A stretch of DNA of 64,000 nucleotides. It comes from CBDDDW01 sp965226805 (GTDB lineage Bacteria > Chloroflexota > Dehalococcoidia > Lucifugimonadales > JAGWBF01). How positions within the stretch are numbered: position 1 is the stretch's first letter; each line of letters opens with the position of its first letter. The stretch is from assembly GCA_965226805.1 (NCBI GenBank), contig CBDDDW010000001.1, positions 25,111 through 89,110 of the forward strand, given 5' to 3'. Below, in pieces: positions 29,391 through 38,000 of this stretch. The notes under the pieces were generated by a model, which was not told the DNA's origin, ran no database searches, and was given only the letters and a program-made list of their open reading frames with translations. The translations under genes were made by a program, and so were the position numbers.

Positions 29391-30319
29391 GGAGCGCTCT
29401 CCGGCGGCGAAGTGGTGTCCTCACGAGTGACCTCGAGGAAGTAGTCCTCCAGGGAACCTTGTAGCTGAGATAGCTCGCTGACGTGGACTCCCTGCTCGGA
29501 GAGGGCGGCCGTGATCTCCGCGGACCTTTCCGCAGGCGCGTTTACCGTGAGTCCTTTCCTTTCTGGGCTAACCCCCGAGACCCAGGTCAGCGAAGAGATG
29601 ATCTCTGCCGCCTTGGCGTCGTCGGTCGTCCTGATTCGCATCGCTGTGCCCCGCCGGGCGAGCAGCTCTTTCACCCGTCCCTGGGCGATAAGTCTGCCCC
29701 TAGTGAGAATAGCCACGCTGTCGCACACCTCTTCCACCTCGTGAAGGAGGTGGCTCGACAGGAGCACTGTGTATCCGTCGGTGCCGAGCTTCCGCACTAG
29801 CTCCCGCACCTCTGCCATGCCCACCGGGTCCATCCCGTTGGTCGGCTCGTCGAGGATCAGCAGCTCCGGCCTGCCCAGCATCGCGTAGGCGAGGCCCAGC
29901 CGTTGCTTCATACCCAGCGAGTAGGTACGGAACGCGCTGTCAGCTCGCTCTGTGAGGCCGACCATGTCCAGCAGCCGGCCGATCTCATCAGGGCTGCCAC
30001 GGTGGCTGATGCCCTGGAAGTAACGCAGATTCGCGCGGCCCGTCAGGTGAGGATACAAGGTTGGCGACTCCACTATCGCGCCGACGCGGCGTAGCGCCTC
30101 GCCCGATCCCGCCGACTCTATGCCGAACAGGCGAAAGGACCCGGCTGTCGGCCTAACCAGCCCAAGCACCATACCCATTGTCGTAGTCTTTCCTGAGCCG
30201 TTGGGTCCGAGAAGTCCGAACACCTGACCGCGGGGGACCTGCAGCGAAAGGCTGTCGACGGCCAGGACAGGGCCGAAGCGCTTGGTCAGCCCGCGGGTCT
30301 CGATAACGAGGTCGTCCAT
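29387..30319 (-). CDS. ABC transporter ATP-binding protein
   Basis: 310 residues. Walker A GPNGSGKT (about residues 38-45), signature YSLGMKQRL, Walker B LLILDEPTNG, then the H-loop region LLSSHLLHEVEEVCD. The C-terminal ~80 residues form the accessory domain found in ABC-2 exporters of the CcmA/bacitracin type. ATG 30319 is preferred over the TTG two codons upstream; GGAGATAATTGAGA precedes it. It partners with the overlapping permease. Confidence 0.9.
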   Translation of the reverse strand: MDDLVIETRGLTKRFGPVLAVDSLSLQVPRGQVFGLLGPNGSGKTTTMGMVLGLVRPTAGSFRLFGIESAGSGEALRRVGAIVESPTLYPHLTGRANLRYFQGISHRGSPDEIGRLLDMVGLTERADSAFRTYSLGMKQRLGLAYAMLGRPELLILDEPTNGMDPVGMAEVRELVRKLGTDGYTVLLSSHLLHEVEEVCDSVAILTRGRLIAQGRVKELLARRGTAMRIRTTDDAKAAEIISSLTWVSGVSPERKGLTVNAPAERSAEITAALSEQGVHVSELSQLQGSLEDYFLEVTREDTTSPPESAP

Positions 30320-30321
30320 TC

Positions 30322-30670
30322 TCAATTATCTCCATGTAGCTGTTCTTGTTCCCCGGGCGGGACCCACGGCAGAAGCTCTAAGTGTGAGGGAGCAATCTGA
30401 GCAGTGAATCCTCCCACGTGTCCGTAACTGCCGCCGTACTCAAACGTTCCCTTGATTCGGAGTTTACCATAGCGTTCGAGGGGCCCGATCAACTCCTGCC
30501 GGTAGAGCTGTTCGTAAACCTCTCCTGGTATTGCGTTGTTCTCGATCCAAATCACGTTGCCCTGGGGCCACAGATGCCCCTCGGCACGTCACGTATACTC
30601 CAACTTCTCACTCAAGACAGTAGTTTCGAAGCCCTGAAAATAGAATCCCTCCAGCAGAATGTCTAGTAGA
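30322..30670 (-). pseudogene. 3' relic of an unrecognised gene, cut by the IS256 element
   Basis: From the IS boundary the minus strand reads ILLEGFYFQGFET..., hits TGA at 30589-30591, then continues EGHLWPQGNVIWIENNA through GGSYGHVGGFTAQI to LELLPWVPP, ending TGA at 30322. The homogeneous, protein-like composition on both sides of the TGA suggests one former gene with a nonsense codon. A start at GTG 30555 would still give a 77-residue product. Its stop lies just upstream of the ABC ATPase start. The family was not recognised. Confidence 0.5.
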
Positions 30671-32026
30671 GTCCCAGGAAGTGGTGTAACAAGAGTAGAG
30701 GGTCTGGATGAAGAGAGACCACCACGTCATCCTTAGCGGGCAAAGACGAGCCTGAGAAAGGAGGACAACGGTGGTCAAGGAAAGGATGGACCTGCTTGAG
30801 CTAATGCGCAAGAGGGGAGTCGACGGTGACGTGGACTTTCTACGAGAGGCACTGAGAGTGCTGGTCGAGGAGATCATGGAGGCTGATGTGTCATCGAGGA
30901 CCGGTGCTGGGTATGGAGAACGCAACCCTGAGCGGGTGACCCAGCGCAACGGGTACCGGTCTCGAGCATGGGACACTCGCGTAGGGACCATGGAGTTGCA
31001 GATACCCAAGCTGAGGGAGGGGAGCTACTTTCCGAGCCTGCTGGAGCCACGGCGTCGCAGCGAGCGAGCTCTGCTGGCGGTGATCCAGCAGGCGTATGTG
31101 GAGGGTGTATCGACGAGGCGAGTGGATGATCTGGTCAAGGCTCTTGGGTGCGAGGGTATCTCAAAGAGCCAAGTGTCGCGTATCTGCCAGGAGCTGGACG
31201 GGGTGGTGGAGAGCTTCCTGGGTCGGCCGCTGGACGGCGGATCATATCCCTACCTGTGGCTGGACGCACTAACCCAGAAGGTCAGAGAGGCCGGTAGGAT
31301 AGTCAACGTCAGCGTGGTGGTGGCGACGGCGGTCAATAGCGAGGGCAAGCGTGAGATCGTTGGGATGGACGTGGGTACCAGTGAAGACGGCGCCTTCTGG
31401 TTAGCCTTCCTGCGCTCACTGGTCGCCAGGGGCCTCGGCGGGGTGGAACTGGTGGTATCGGACGCTCATCAGGGACTCAGGGATGCCATCGCAACTGTCT
31501 TCGGTGGGGCCAGTTGGCAGCGGTGCCGCACCCACTTCATGACCAACCTGCTCACTCGGGTCCCCAGGAGCGCTCAGCCCTGGGTGGCCACCATGGTACG
31601 CACCATCTACCAGCAGCCGTCCCCTCAGGAAGTGCATGCCCAACTCGAGCGGGTGATTGCTCAGCTCCAGGACCCGTTCCCACAGGTCGCCTCTCGACTG
31701 GACGAGGCTGGACCCGACGTCCTGGCCTTCTCCAGCTTCCCACTCGCCCACTGGAAGAAGATCTGGTCCAACAACCCCCTGGAGCGTCTCAACAAGGAGA
31801 TACGGCGCCGCACCGATGTGGTGGGCATCTTCCCTAACCGCCCAGCTGTCCGTCGCATGGTCGGCGCCGTCCTAGCTGAGCAGCACGACGAGTGGGCCGT
31901 CGGCCGTCGATACATGACACAGGAGGTAACCACCTCCAACGAAGCTCTACCCAGAGCCGAACTCGCAGAGGCAGCGGCCTAGACAATATCAACCGGATGA
32001 CGTACTCTTACACCACTCTATGGGAC
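30671..32026. mobile_element. IS256-family insertion sequence
   Basis: About 1356 bp. Left terminal repeat begins GTCCCAGGAAGTGGTGTAA at 30671; the right end is TTACACCACTCTATGGGAC (32008-32026). The two are inverted and match in 16 of 19 positions. One transposase gene is inside. No 8-9 bp target duplication is visible at the two flanks, so a later deletion or rearrangement probably occurred on one side. It abuts an IS3-type orfA relic on the right and a gene relic on the left. Confidence 0.85.
30771..31982 (+). CDS. IS256-family (Mutator-type) transposase
   Basis: 403 residues, full length for the family. N-terminal E-I-M-E-A-D and RNGYRSRAWDTRVGTMELQIPK, DDE catalytic residues in LDAL, VVSDAHQGLRDAI and NPLERLNKEIRRRTDVVGIFP. 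GTG start at 30771 with GGAGG upstream. The product should catalyse copy-out or cut-and-paste transposition. No frame break is seen, so the element may be active. Confidence 0.92.
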   Translation: MVKERMDLLELMRKRGVDGDVDFLREALRVLVEEIMEADVSSRTGAGYGERNPERVTQRNGYRSRAWDTRVGTMELQIPKLREGSYFPSLLEPRRRSERALLAVIQQAYVEGVSTRRVDDLVKALGCEGISKSQVSRICQELDGVVESFLGRPLDGGSYPYLWLDALTQKVREAGRIVNVSVVVATAVNSEGKREIVGMDVGTSEDGAFWLAFLRSLVARGLGGVELVVSDAHQGLRDAIATVFGGASWQRCRTHFMTNLLTRVPRSAQPWVATMVRTIYQQPSPQEVHAQLERVIAQLQDPFPQVASRLDEAGPDVLAFSSFPLAHWKKIWSNNPLERLNKEIRRRTDVVGIFPNRPAVRRMVGAVLAEQHDEWAVGRRYMTQEVTTSNEALPRAELAEAAA

Positions 32027-32278
32027 GTGACCCAACCTCTCCTTCCCAGCTTCCATGAACCCCTTCGTCCAGGCGTAGTAGGAGTGGGGTTTGATTCCTT
32101 CCCGTCGGCACAGGTCATTAACGGTAGTCTCCCGTCTGAACCCCTCCAAGACGATGCGGATCTTCTCTTCAGGGGTATACTTACGGCGGGTCGCTGCACG
32201 GACCTGACGCACGAAGCTTCGTGTCTCCTGGCTTCGCTCCTCAGCTTGGCTGGCCTGATCCTCTACCTGGGTCATCAA
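32027..32278 (-). pseudogene. IS3-type orfA relic truncated by IS256
   Basis: Reads from ATG 32278 as a helix-turn-helix transposase OrfA (RRKYTPEEKIRIVLEGF, LCRREGIKPHSYYAWTKGF, AGKERLGH). The last codons and stop come from the IS256 terminal repeat. The rest of the IS3 element (orfB, second end) is not present on the other side of IS256. The fragment is therefore an inactive remnant. Confidence 0.8.
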
Positions 32279-32348
32279 TGACTCCTTTCACTTAGGGTTA
32301 ATCTACCCCTCTGAAGGAGCCTCTACCACCCCCAACCTCTTCGGTTTT

Positions 32349-32735
32349 CTAGGCCTCAATAGTGTCCAATTGCGCTGACACCCTACAAACATCGGCAAAT
32401 ACCCAGGTAAAAGCGCAACTCTTACAACTGTAGGTCATGCCGATTGCTGCGCCTATTACGGGTAGCAATAGGGTGAAGATTAATCCAACGGCTATGAAGA
32501 CCACTCCAATTGGCCAAAACAGGGCTGTCACTATAGCACCGATAATGACCACGAATAGAAGCCAACAGCCAATCATCGTGGCCCCAGCAAGGGCACCAAA
32601 GCACCCTCCGGCGGGGGGTGTCACTGTGCCATCTCCGCACCGGGGACAGGGCATCCATTCGTTCTGCTCTAATGTGCGCCCATCGATATGGTCAAGGAAG
32701 GCGTCTGAAACTTTGGGTAGCTTCAGCAAACTCAA
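32349..32735 (-). CDS. hypothetical membrane protein with split zinc ribbon
   Basis: 128 residues. A CPRC pair near residues 30-33 and a CKSC pair near residues 103-106 could together form a zinc ribbon. Between them are two hydrophobic segments (about 48-98). The start is uncertain: TTG 32735 is the first in-frame option and no strong RBS is seen. No family recognised. It is isolated between the IS relic and the amidohydrolase gene. Confidence 0.6.
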   Translation of the reverse strand: MSLLKLPKVSDAFLDHIDGRTLEQNEWMPCPRCGDGTVTPPAGGCFGALAGATMIGCWLLFVVIIGAIVTALFWPIGVVFIAVGLIFTLLLPVIGAAIGMTYSCKSCAFTWVFADVCRVSAQLDTIEA

Positions 32736-32835
32736 GTGAGGTCACTCTACGTCGTTAGTCAGCTCGTGCGAACGCCTTCGAACGAGGGCTATCGGAAGGC
32801 CGTCTAAATCCAGTCGCGATGCCCCTGCTATTTAA

Positions 32836-33957
32836 TCAGGCGGTACAGCTTTCCGGCGCGCAGGTAATCTTGCGGCGCACCCCTTCTTCCAGGCTCCCCA
32901 GGTTCTCTTCCAGCAGTTTAAGGGAGTCGGGCCAGATGCCATCCGGATGAGGATAATCCGAGCCCCACAGGATGTTGTCCTCCCCCACCAGGTGGACCAC
33001 GTCTGCCACGGTTGTCTCGTGCTGGAAGGTCGTATAGCCTTGTCGGTGCCAGTATTCGCTGGGTTTCAAGGAGAAGTTCAGGTACTCGAAGAAATCGACG
33101 TACTCTTCGTCCATCCGGCCCAACACGTATGGTATCCAACTGGCGCCGCATTCCCCGAGGACGAACTTGAACCCGGGATGTCGCTCAAGGGCGCCGGAGA
33201 AGATAATGCTGGGGAGGTACTCAGCGCCGGCCAGCTGGAACAGCGTCAGGAAGGTCGCTTTATATTGAGTGTCATACTCCTTGGCCATCGCTTCGTCAGA
33301 CGGCTGCCTAACCGTCGGCCCAGTGGAGTGGAAGGAGATCGGCATTGCACACTCGTCGGCTACGGCCCACAGTGGGTCCCAGTCGCCGTGCCATAACGGT
33401 TTCGCCGCCGTAGACACCGCGAAGTCGGCACCTCTGAGGCCCAGCTTCGCAGCGCGGCGAAGCTCACTGGTTGCCACTTCTGGGTCATCGTTGGGAAGGC
33501 AGGCGAGAAGGGCGAATCGGTCCGGGTTGGACTTGGTGAACTCTGCCGCCCACGTGTTGTAGATCTCGTATACGACCCTAAGGAGCTCGCGGTCCTCCAG
33601 GAAACGGTTGACCGCCAGGACACCGTAGATCACCTCGGCGTCTACTCCGTCTATCTCCTGGTCCTTTATGCGCAGCTCCGGAGTGGTCGGGTGAGCCCGG
33701 CCGTCGAAAAAGCCGACCTCGTACATCCGGTCTATGTGCTTGGAAATCCCGGGCTTGGGCGCCTGTGTGTTGGCGAGGCTGCCCATCGGAAGGCTGGCGA
33801 GGTCTCTCCCCTCCGCGTACCATTTAGGGCCCTCACTTGTGTCGACTATCTGAGGCACCTGCTCCTTCCACTTGGCGGGCGCGTTTGAGACAAAAAGGTC
33901 GTGGGGCAGCCACTTTAGGTCGATGTGTCCGTCTCCCGAGATTATCCTGTATTCCAT
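32836..33957 (-). CDS. amidohydrolase-2 family protein with altered C-terminus
   Basis: 373-residue Amidohydro_2 protein. Metal motifs SGDGHIDLKW (residues ~7-16), PISFHSTG, and WGSDYPHPDGIWPDS. In another frame the last bases read A-G-K-L-Y-R-L-I-K then TAG at 32828-32830, which is the usual family ending. A small deletion (about 4 bp, near 32860) shifts the last dozen residues to T-C-A-P-E-S-C-T-A. The catalytic core is untouched, so it may still work. ATG 33957; the RBS GGGGGACC is modest. The substrate is unknown, but it is closer to the 21285 protein than to the 2408 protein in motif spelling. Confidence 0.82.
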   Translation of the reverse strand: MEYRIISGDGHIDLKWLPHDLFVSNAPAKWKEQVPQIVDTSEGPKWYAEGRDLASLPMGSLANTQAPKPGISKHIDRMYEVGFFDGRAHPTTPELRIKDQEIDGVDAEVIYGVLAVNRFLEDRELLRVVYEIYNTWAAEFTKSNPDRFALLACLPNDDPEVATSELRRAAKLGLRGADFAVSTAAKPLWHGDWDPLWAVADECAMPISFHSTGPTVRQPSDEAMAKEYDTQYKATFLTLFQLAGAEYLPSIIFSGALERHPGFKFVLGECGASWIPYVLGRMDEEYVDFFEYLNFSLKPSEYWHRQGYTTFQHETTVADVVHLVGEDNILWGSDYPHPDGIWPDSLKLLEENLGSLEEGVRRKITCAPESCTA

Positions 33958-34296
33958 TTTTCGGTCCCCCTGAATATCTAAGTTACACCGGGCTAATTTC
34001 CCTGGCGGTCAGCATACGACCAGCAGGTTGTAATTCATTGACGGGGCGCTCCTGTGAGGATTGCGAAAGTATTAGCAGCGGATAGTATATCATTACGCAG
34101 GAATATTGCCCAGAATCTGTCATTCTGGCGGCCAACGTAGGCCGGGGTGAGGGCAGTGCCAATGTCCCGTGCCCTGAAGGTAGGGACCTCGCCCGATGCC
34201 CGAGTCGGAGTCCGAGCGGATCGGCTGTTGCGGTGGCTGGGGCAAAGGGCTAAAATGTCATCTATCAAACTCACATGAAGGAAGGAAGGGAAACCA
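33958..34296. other. divergent promoter region upstream of sodN
   Basis: About 340 bp between the amidohydrolase and sodN. Contains the inverted repeat CCAGAAT-CTGTC-ATTCTGG at 34110-34128. It could be an operator or a fragment of the CATTCTG-type repeat seen at 40152. It does not resemble the described Nur box. The RBS region AAGGAAGGAAGGG precedes sodN. Confidence 0.4.
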
Positions 34297-34788
34297 ATGC
34301 TGAGTAAACTGTTCAAAGTCGTGAACTTGGTCTTTCCGGCCCGGGTGGCCCATGCCCACTGTGATATTCCCTGTGGTATATACGACCCTATCTCCGCGAA
34401 GATAGCGGCCCAAACGGTATTGAAAATGATAGCACGGATCAAGGCCATGGAGAGACCCGCAGCCGACGGTGGGCAAGAGGGGTTTGCCACCTATGCCAAC
34501 ACATTGGGCCGGTATATCAGGGTGAAAGAGGAGCACGCAGAAATCTGCAAGAAAGAATTGGATATCCTCTGGCACGACTATTTCAGGCCGGACCACCTGG
34601 AGAAATACCCCGATCTCCACAACGTCGTCTGGCAGGCCAACAAGCTGGCCTCAAAGAACAAGCAGTCCGTGGACGAGGACGCGGCCAGACAGCTAGTGGC
34701 AACGGTGGACAAAGTGGCCGAGATCTTCTGGGCCACAAAGAACGTTACCTATAAGGATGAGGTGGCCGACGTCCGGTACGGGACGTAA
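34297..34788 (+). CDS. sodN: nickel-type superoxide dismutase
   Basis: 163 residues. The N-terminal 20 residues are a short leader ending A-R-V-A-H-A. The mature chain begins HCDIPCGIYDP, the Ni-hook motif in which the new N-terminal His, Cys2 and Cys6 bind nickel. The rest is the four-helix bundle typical of NiSOD. The reaction is dismutation of superoxide to O2 and H2O2. The leader must be removed for nickel binding, which fits the signal-peptidase-like gene 117 bp downstream. ATG 34297 has AAGGAAGGAAGGGAAACC upstream. Confidence 0.97.
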   Translation: MLSKLFKVVNLVFPARVAHAHCDIPCGIYDPISAKIAAQTVLKMIARIKAMERPAADGGQEGFATYANTLGRYIRVKEEHAEICKKELDILWHDYFRPDHLEKYPDLHNVVWQANKLASKNKQSVDEDAARQLVATVDKVAEIFWATKNVTYKDEVADVRYGT

Positions 34789-34905
34789 AGGGCTGCCGAT
34801 TCCCGATAAAAGTTCCCACGTCCGCTCGGATCGGCCCGGAACGGAAAGACGGGACTAACCGCGGGCCTCGCGTCAGGCCGGGGCCCGACTATTCCAACGG
34901 CAGGT

Positions 34906-35535
34906 ATGCCCCTGAGATTCGAGGGAATATCTATCCCGAAAGGGTCCGGGCGCATACCTGGCTGGGGAGGGCGTTTCCTGGAAGCGGTCCTTAGGTTCTC
35001 TCCGGTGTATAAGCTGGCGAATCTCCTCACCGCGGTGCGCTTCGTCGTGCACGGAAATAGCATGCAGCCGGCCCTTGACGAAGACCAATACATCATGGTC
35101 AGCAGGATGGCCTACCGGTGGCAAGGGCCCTCTCGCGGCGACGTGGTGGTGTTGCGGCATCCTGAGCGGTGGAACCGGAATTACATCAAGCGCGTTGTTG
35201 GCCTTCCCGGCGAGAGGGTCCAGGTCCAGGGCGAGGCCGTTTACATAAACGGCCAGCTACTGCCGGAGCCTTATCTGAATGGGAGCGGCGTCAGGGAGCA
35301 ACCCCGTGGCGTGGGCGGCTCCGTCAACGATGCTGCTTTTGAAAGGACCCCAGATCCCGGGAACGATCAGGTAACCGATTGGCTCCTAGGCGATGACCGA
35401 TATTTCGTCATGGGAGACAACCGCGCCGACAGCGACGACAGCCGCGGGCTCGGCCCTGTGCGCCGGGAGTTGATCATAGGCAAGGCCTGGATCCGCTACT
35501 GGCCTAAGAGCGCTTGGGGAATTATTCGGACCTGA
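34906..35535 (+). CDS. sodX: signal peptidase I-like protease, NiSOD maturation type
   Basis: 209 residues of the S26 family. Catalytic Ser in HGNSMQPAL (about residue 48) and Lys in NYIKRVVGLPGE (about residue 89), then the conserved FVMGDNRADSDDSRGLGPV. No N-terminal membrane helix is obvious, so it differs from LepB and matches peptidases encoded next to sodN. Its proposed role is cleavage of the NiSOD leader just before His1. The symbol sodX is applied by context, since genes of this type are described beside NiSOD. It is 13 bp before the amidase gene. Confidence 0.88.
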   Translation: MPLRFEGISIPKGSGRIPGWGGRFLEAVLRFSPVYKLANLLTAVRFVVHGNSMQPALDEDQYIMVSRMAYRWQGPSRGDVVVLRHPERWNRNYIKRVVGLPGERVQVQGEAVYINGQLLPEPYLNGSGVREQPRGVGGSVNDAAFERTPDPGNDQVTDWLLGDDRYFVMGDNRADSDDSRGLGPVRRELIIGKAWIRYWPKSAWGIIRT

Positions 35536-35547
35536 GAGGGTGACCAC

Positions 35548-36969
35548 GTGGAGAGATCAGACATCCCATTCCTGTCGGCCTCGGAGCTATCGCGACTCAT
35601 CCAGAAGAAGGAGATCTCTCCCGTGGAGGCCGTGGAGGCCTACCTTGAGCGCATAGACCGGGTGGATGGAAAGCTGAACTCCTACATTACCCTGCTCCGG
35701 GAAGAGGCACTGGCGGACGCGAGGCAGGCGGAGGAGGAGATAGCTAGAGGCGAATCTCGAGGGCCGATGCACGGAGTCCCGGTGGGCGTGAAGGACCAGT
35801 TTTTCACCAGGGGTATCCGCACTACCGCCGGGTCCACGATCCTGGCCGACTATGTCCCCGATGAGGATGCCACGGTCATATCCAACCTGAAGAAGGCCGG
35901 AGTTATTCTGCTGGGCAAGCTGAACATGAGCGAGTTCGCCGCGGGCGACACAATCCGGCATCCGTACGGGATTCCCCACAATCCTTGGGATCTGACCAGG
36001 TACCCCGGAGGCTCCAGCACAGGTTCCGCGGCGGCCACCTCCGCTTCTCTCTGCGCTACATCCCTCGGCGAGGATACGGGTGGGTCCATCAGGGGCCCCG
36101 CCTGCTACTGCAACCTGGTCGGCCTCAGGCCCAGCTACGGTAGGGTCAGTCGGCATGGGATAGTGGGCGCCGTATGGTCCATGGATACCGTCGGGCCCAT
36201 ATCCAGGACAGTCGAAGACTGTGCCATGACCCTCGGGGCGATAGCTGGCTACGACCCCAAAGACCCATACACCTGGAACACCCCCGTTCCGGATTACGTT
36301 GACGAGCTGGACGGAAATATCAGCGGCGTGAGGGTGGGAGTAATCAAAGAGAGGGTGTATGTGGATGGAATAGAGCCTGATATCAAGGAGGGTGTCGTAC
36401 GGGCTATCGCCGTGCTGGGCGAGCTGGGAGCATCGGTGGAGGAGGTCTCGCTGCCTTTGACCGTCTACAGCTCCTTTATATTTGCCCCAATCAGCTTCGC
36501 CGAGCTTGGGGTCGTTCACCATCGCTGGATCAGAGAGAGACTGAGGGACTACGACTCCGGTTTCCAGAAGGCGCTGCAGGTAGACAGCATCATTCCGGCG
36601 CAGGCGTATGTCAAGGGCCAGAAGCTGAGGGCTATCTTACGGGAGCAGGTCCTGGACGCGCTGCGAAGTGTAGATGTGCTGGTACTCCCCACGTCCTCCA
36701 TCCCCGCCTGGGAGATACCCACCAGCGGCGAAATCTCAAGCAAGGAGCAAGTCAGGGCACTCCACTTTGGCCGCAGGAGCTGGACGGCTCCGGCCAACCT
36801 CGCGGGAGTTCCCGCCATCTCAGTGCCGTGCGGATTCACTACAGACGATCCCCCGCTGCCATTCGGCCTTCAGATTATGGGCAGGCCCTTCGAGGACGGC
36901 ACGGTGATGAAGGTGGCCCATGCCTACGAGCAGAGCACCGAGTGGCATACCATGAGGCCGCCGGTCTAG
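35548..36969 (+). CDS. amidase signature family enzyme (GatA-like)
   Basis: 473 residues. The Ser-cisSer-Lys triad is visible: K82 in VGVKDQF, S156 in GGSSTGSAA, and S180 in DTGGSIRGPA. The whole Gly/Ser-rich amidase signature lies at ~150-190. It hydrolyses carboxylic amides. Without gatB/gatC nearby, a catabolic amidase is likelier than a tRNA amidotransferase. GTG start with GAGAGGGTGACC upstream; 12 bp after the sodX stop, so probably co-transcribed. Confidence 0.88.
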   Translation: MERSDIPFLSASELSRLIQKKEISPVEAVEAYLERIDRVDGKLNSYITLLREEALADARQAEEEIARGESRGPMHGVPVGVKDQFFTRGIRTTAGSTILADYVPDEDATVISNLKKAGVILLGKLNMSEFAAGDTIRHPYGIPHNPWDLTRYPGGSSTGSAAATSASLCATSLGEDTGGSIRGPACYCNLVGLRPSYGRVSRHGIVGAVWSMDTVGPISRTVEDCAMTLGAIAGYDPKDPYTWNTPVPDYVDELDGNISGVRVGVIKERVYVDGIEPDIKEGVVRAIAVLGELGASVEEVSLPLTVYSSFIFAPISFAELGVVHHRWIRERLRDYDSGFQKALQVDSIIPAQAYVKGQKLRAILREQVLDALRSVDVLVLPTSSIPAWEIPTSGEISSKEQVRALHFGRRSWTAPANLAGVPAISVPCGFTTDDPPLPFGLQIMGRPFEDGTVMKVAHAYEQSTEWHTMRPPV

Positions 36970-36984
36970 CGCCCAGTCTGGGAT

Positions 36985-38000
36985 TCAGACAAGCGAGCCG
37001 TGTAGCGCCAGCGTGGCGACCAACGCTCGGGTAACGGCGCCCATGAACTCGTAGTCAAGGGTCTCGAGCTGATCGCCGGGCGTGTGGTAATTGGGGTTGC
37101 GGTAGTCGGCGGTGTCCGTAATCATAATGGCGGGGATGCCGGCTGCCCAGAAGGGGGCATGATCACTCCGAAATATGTCCGCGAGTATTGGGAGGTCGAG
37201 CTCTAGGGGTATCACCTCCAAGTCTGCTACATATTCACGAGCGGCGCTGGAGAATCTCCTCCCGAGGTCTTTTCCAGGACCCATCGCGACTGTGGCGATA
37301 AAGTCTCCACGGAAGTCGCGTTGACGCAACCTATCATAGACTGTGGGAAGAACGAACTGGAAGCCAGGAGGGTGGCTCTGGCTCCCAGGCCCGGAGGTAT
37401 AGCCGACCATCTCCAGGTTGTACAGACCTTCCCAGCGCTTGGCTCTTGCTGTCCCGGCGTAGGCCGAGCTGCCCACCAGGCCCGCTCCCTCGGGCTGCAC
37501 CTCCTCCATGTCGAAGGCCACGAACTCGAGGCTCCTTTGGAGCCGCACATTGCCCAGGACGCGGGCGCACTCCAGGAGGACCGCCACACCACTGGCGTTA
37601 TCGTCGGCCCCCGGCGACCCCGCTACCGTGTCATAATGGGCCGAGACCGCCACCGGGCGCATTCCGTCCGGGTCGGACCCGGGTCGGTATGCGGCCACGT
37701 TGATTCCACGGCGGCCCGCTAGGTCGAAACTGTGGTGTCGGTAGTCAAGCCGCACTCTTTCAACGAAGCTGTTACGTACTTCATGGCAGAAGTATGCCGG
37801 TCCGGGCTGTAAAGCGCTTGGCGGTCGCCCGTGGAGGACAGGCGGAATACGTGGCCTTCAAGCCTCTCCACGTCCACCTGTCGCACCAGGGAGGAAACCT
37901 GATCGGCTGACAATTGCGTCTCCTCGATAGCCGTGTGGCCGTGTGTACAGGATGATACCAGAAAGAGTAGAGTGTCCCAAGGGATGAGTGACGTGGACAC
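36985..38000 (-). pseudogene. M28 family peptidase with frameshift near 37735
   Basis: The N-terminal part (MSTSLIPWDTLLFLVSSCTHG, a lipoprotein-like signal) and the M28 prodomain-like segment up to KECGLTT are in one frame. The peptidase body continues in another frame from about LDYRHHSFDLAG. Zn-site residues are intact: AHYDTV, GADDNASG, the E-E pair in MEEVQPEG, and the late YHTPGD. A one-base indel in 37725-37750 separates the parts. Its 3' end faces the amidase gene (convergent) and its 5' end overlaps the glycosylase start region. Possibly still an exported aminopeptidase if the indel is a sequencing error. Confidence 0.78.

Noticed and set aside
30589..30591. TGA in the relic beside IS256 considered as a second Sec codon
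   Set aside because: No family alignment supports a Cys here, and the gene is cut by the IS. No hairpin of SECIS form was noticed downstream.
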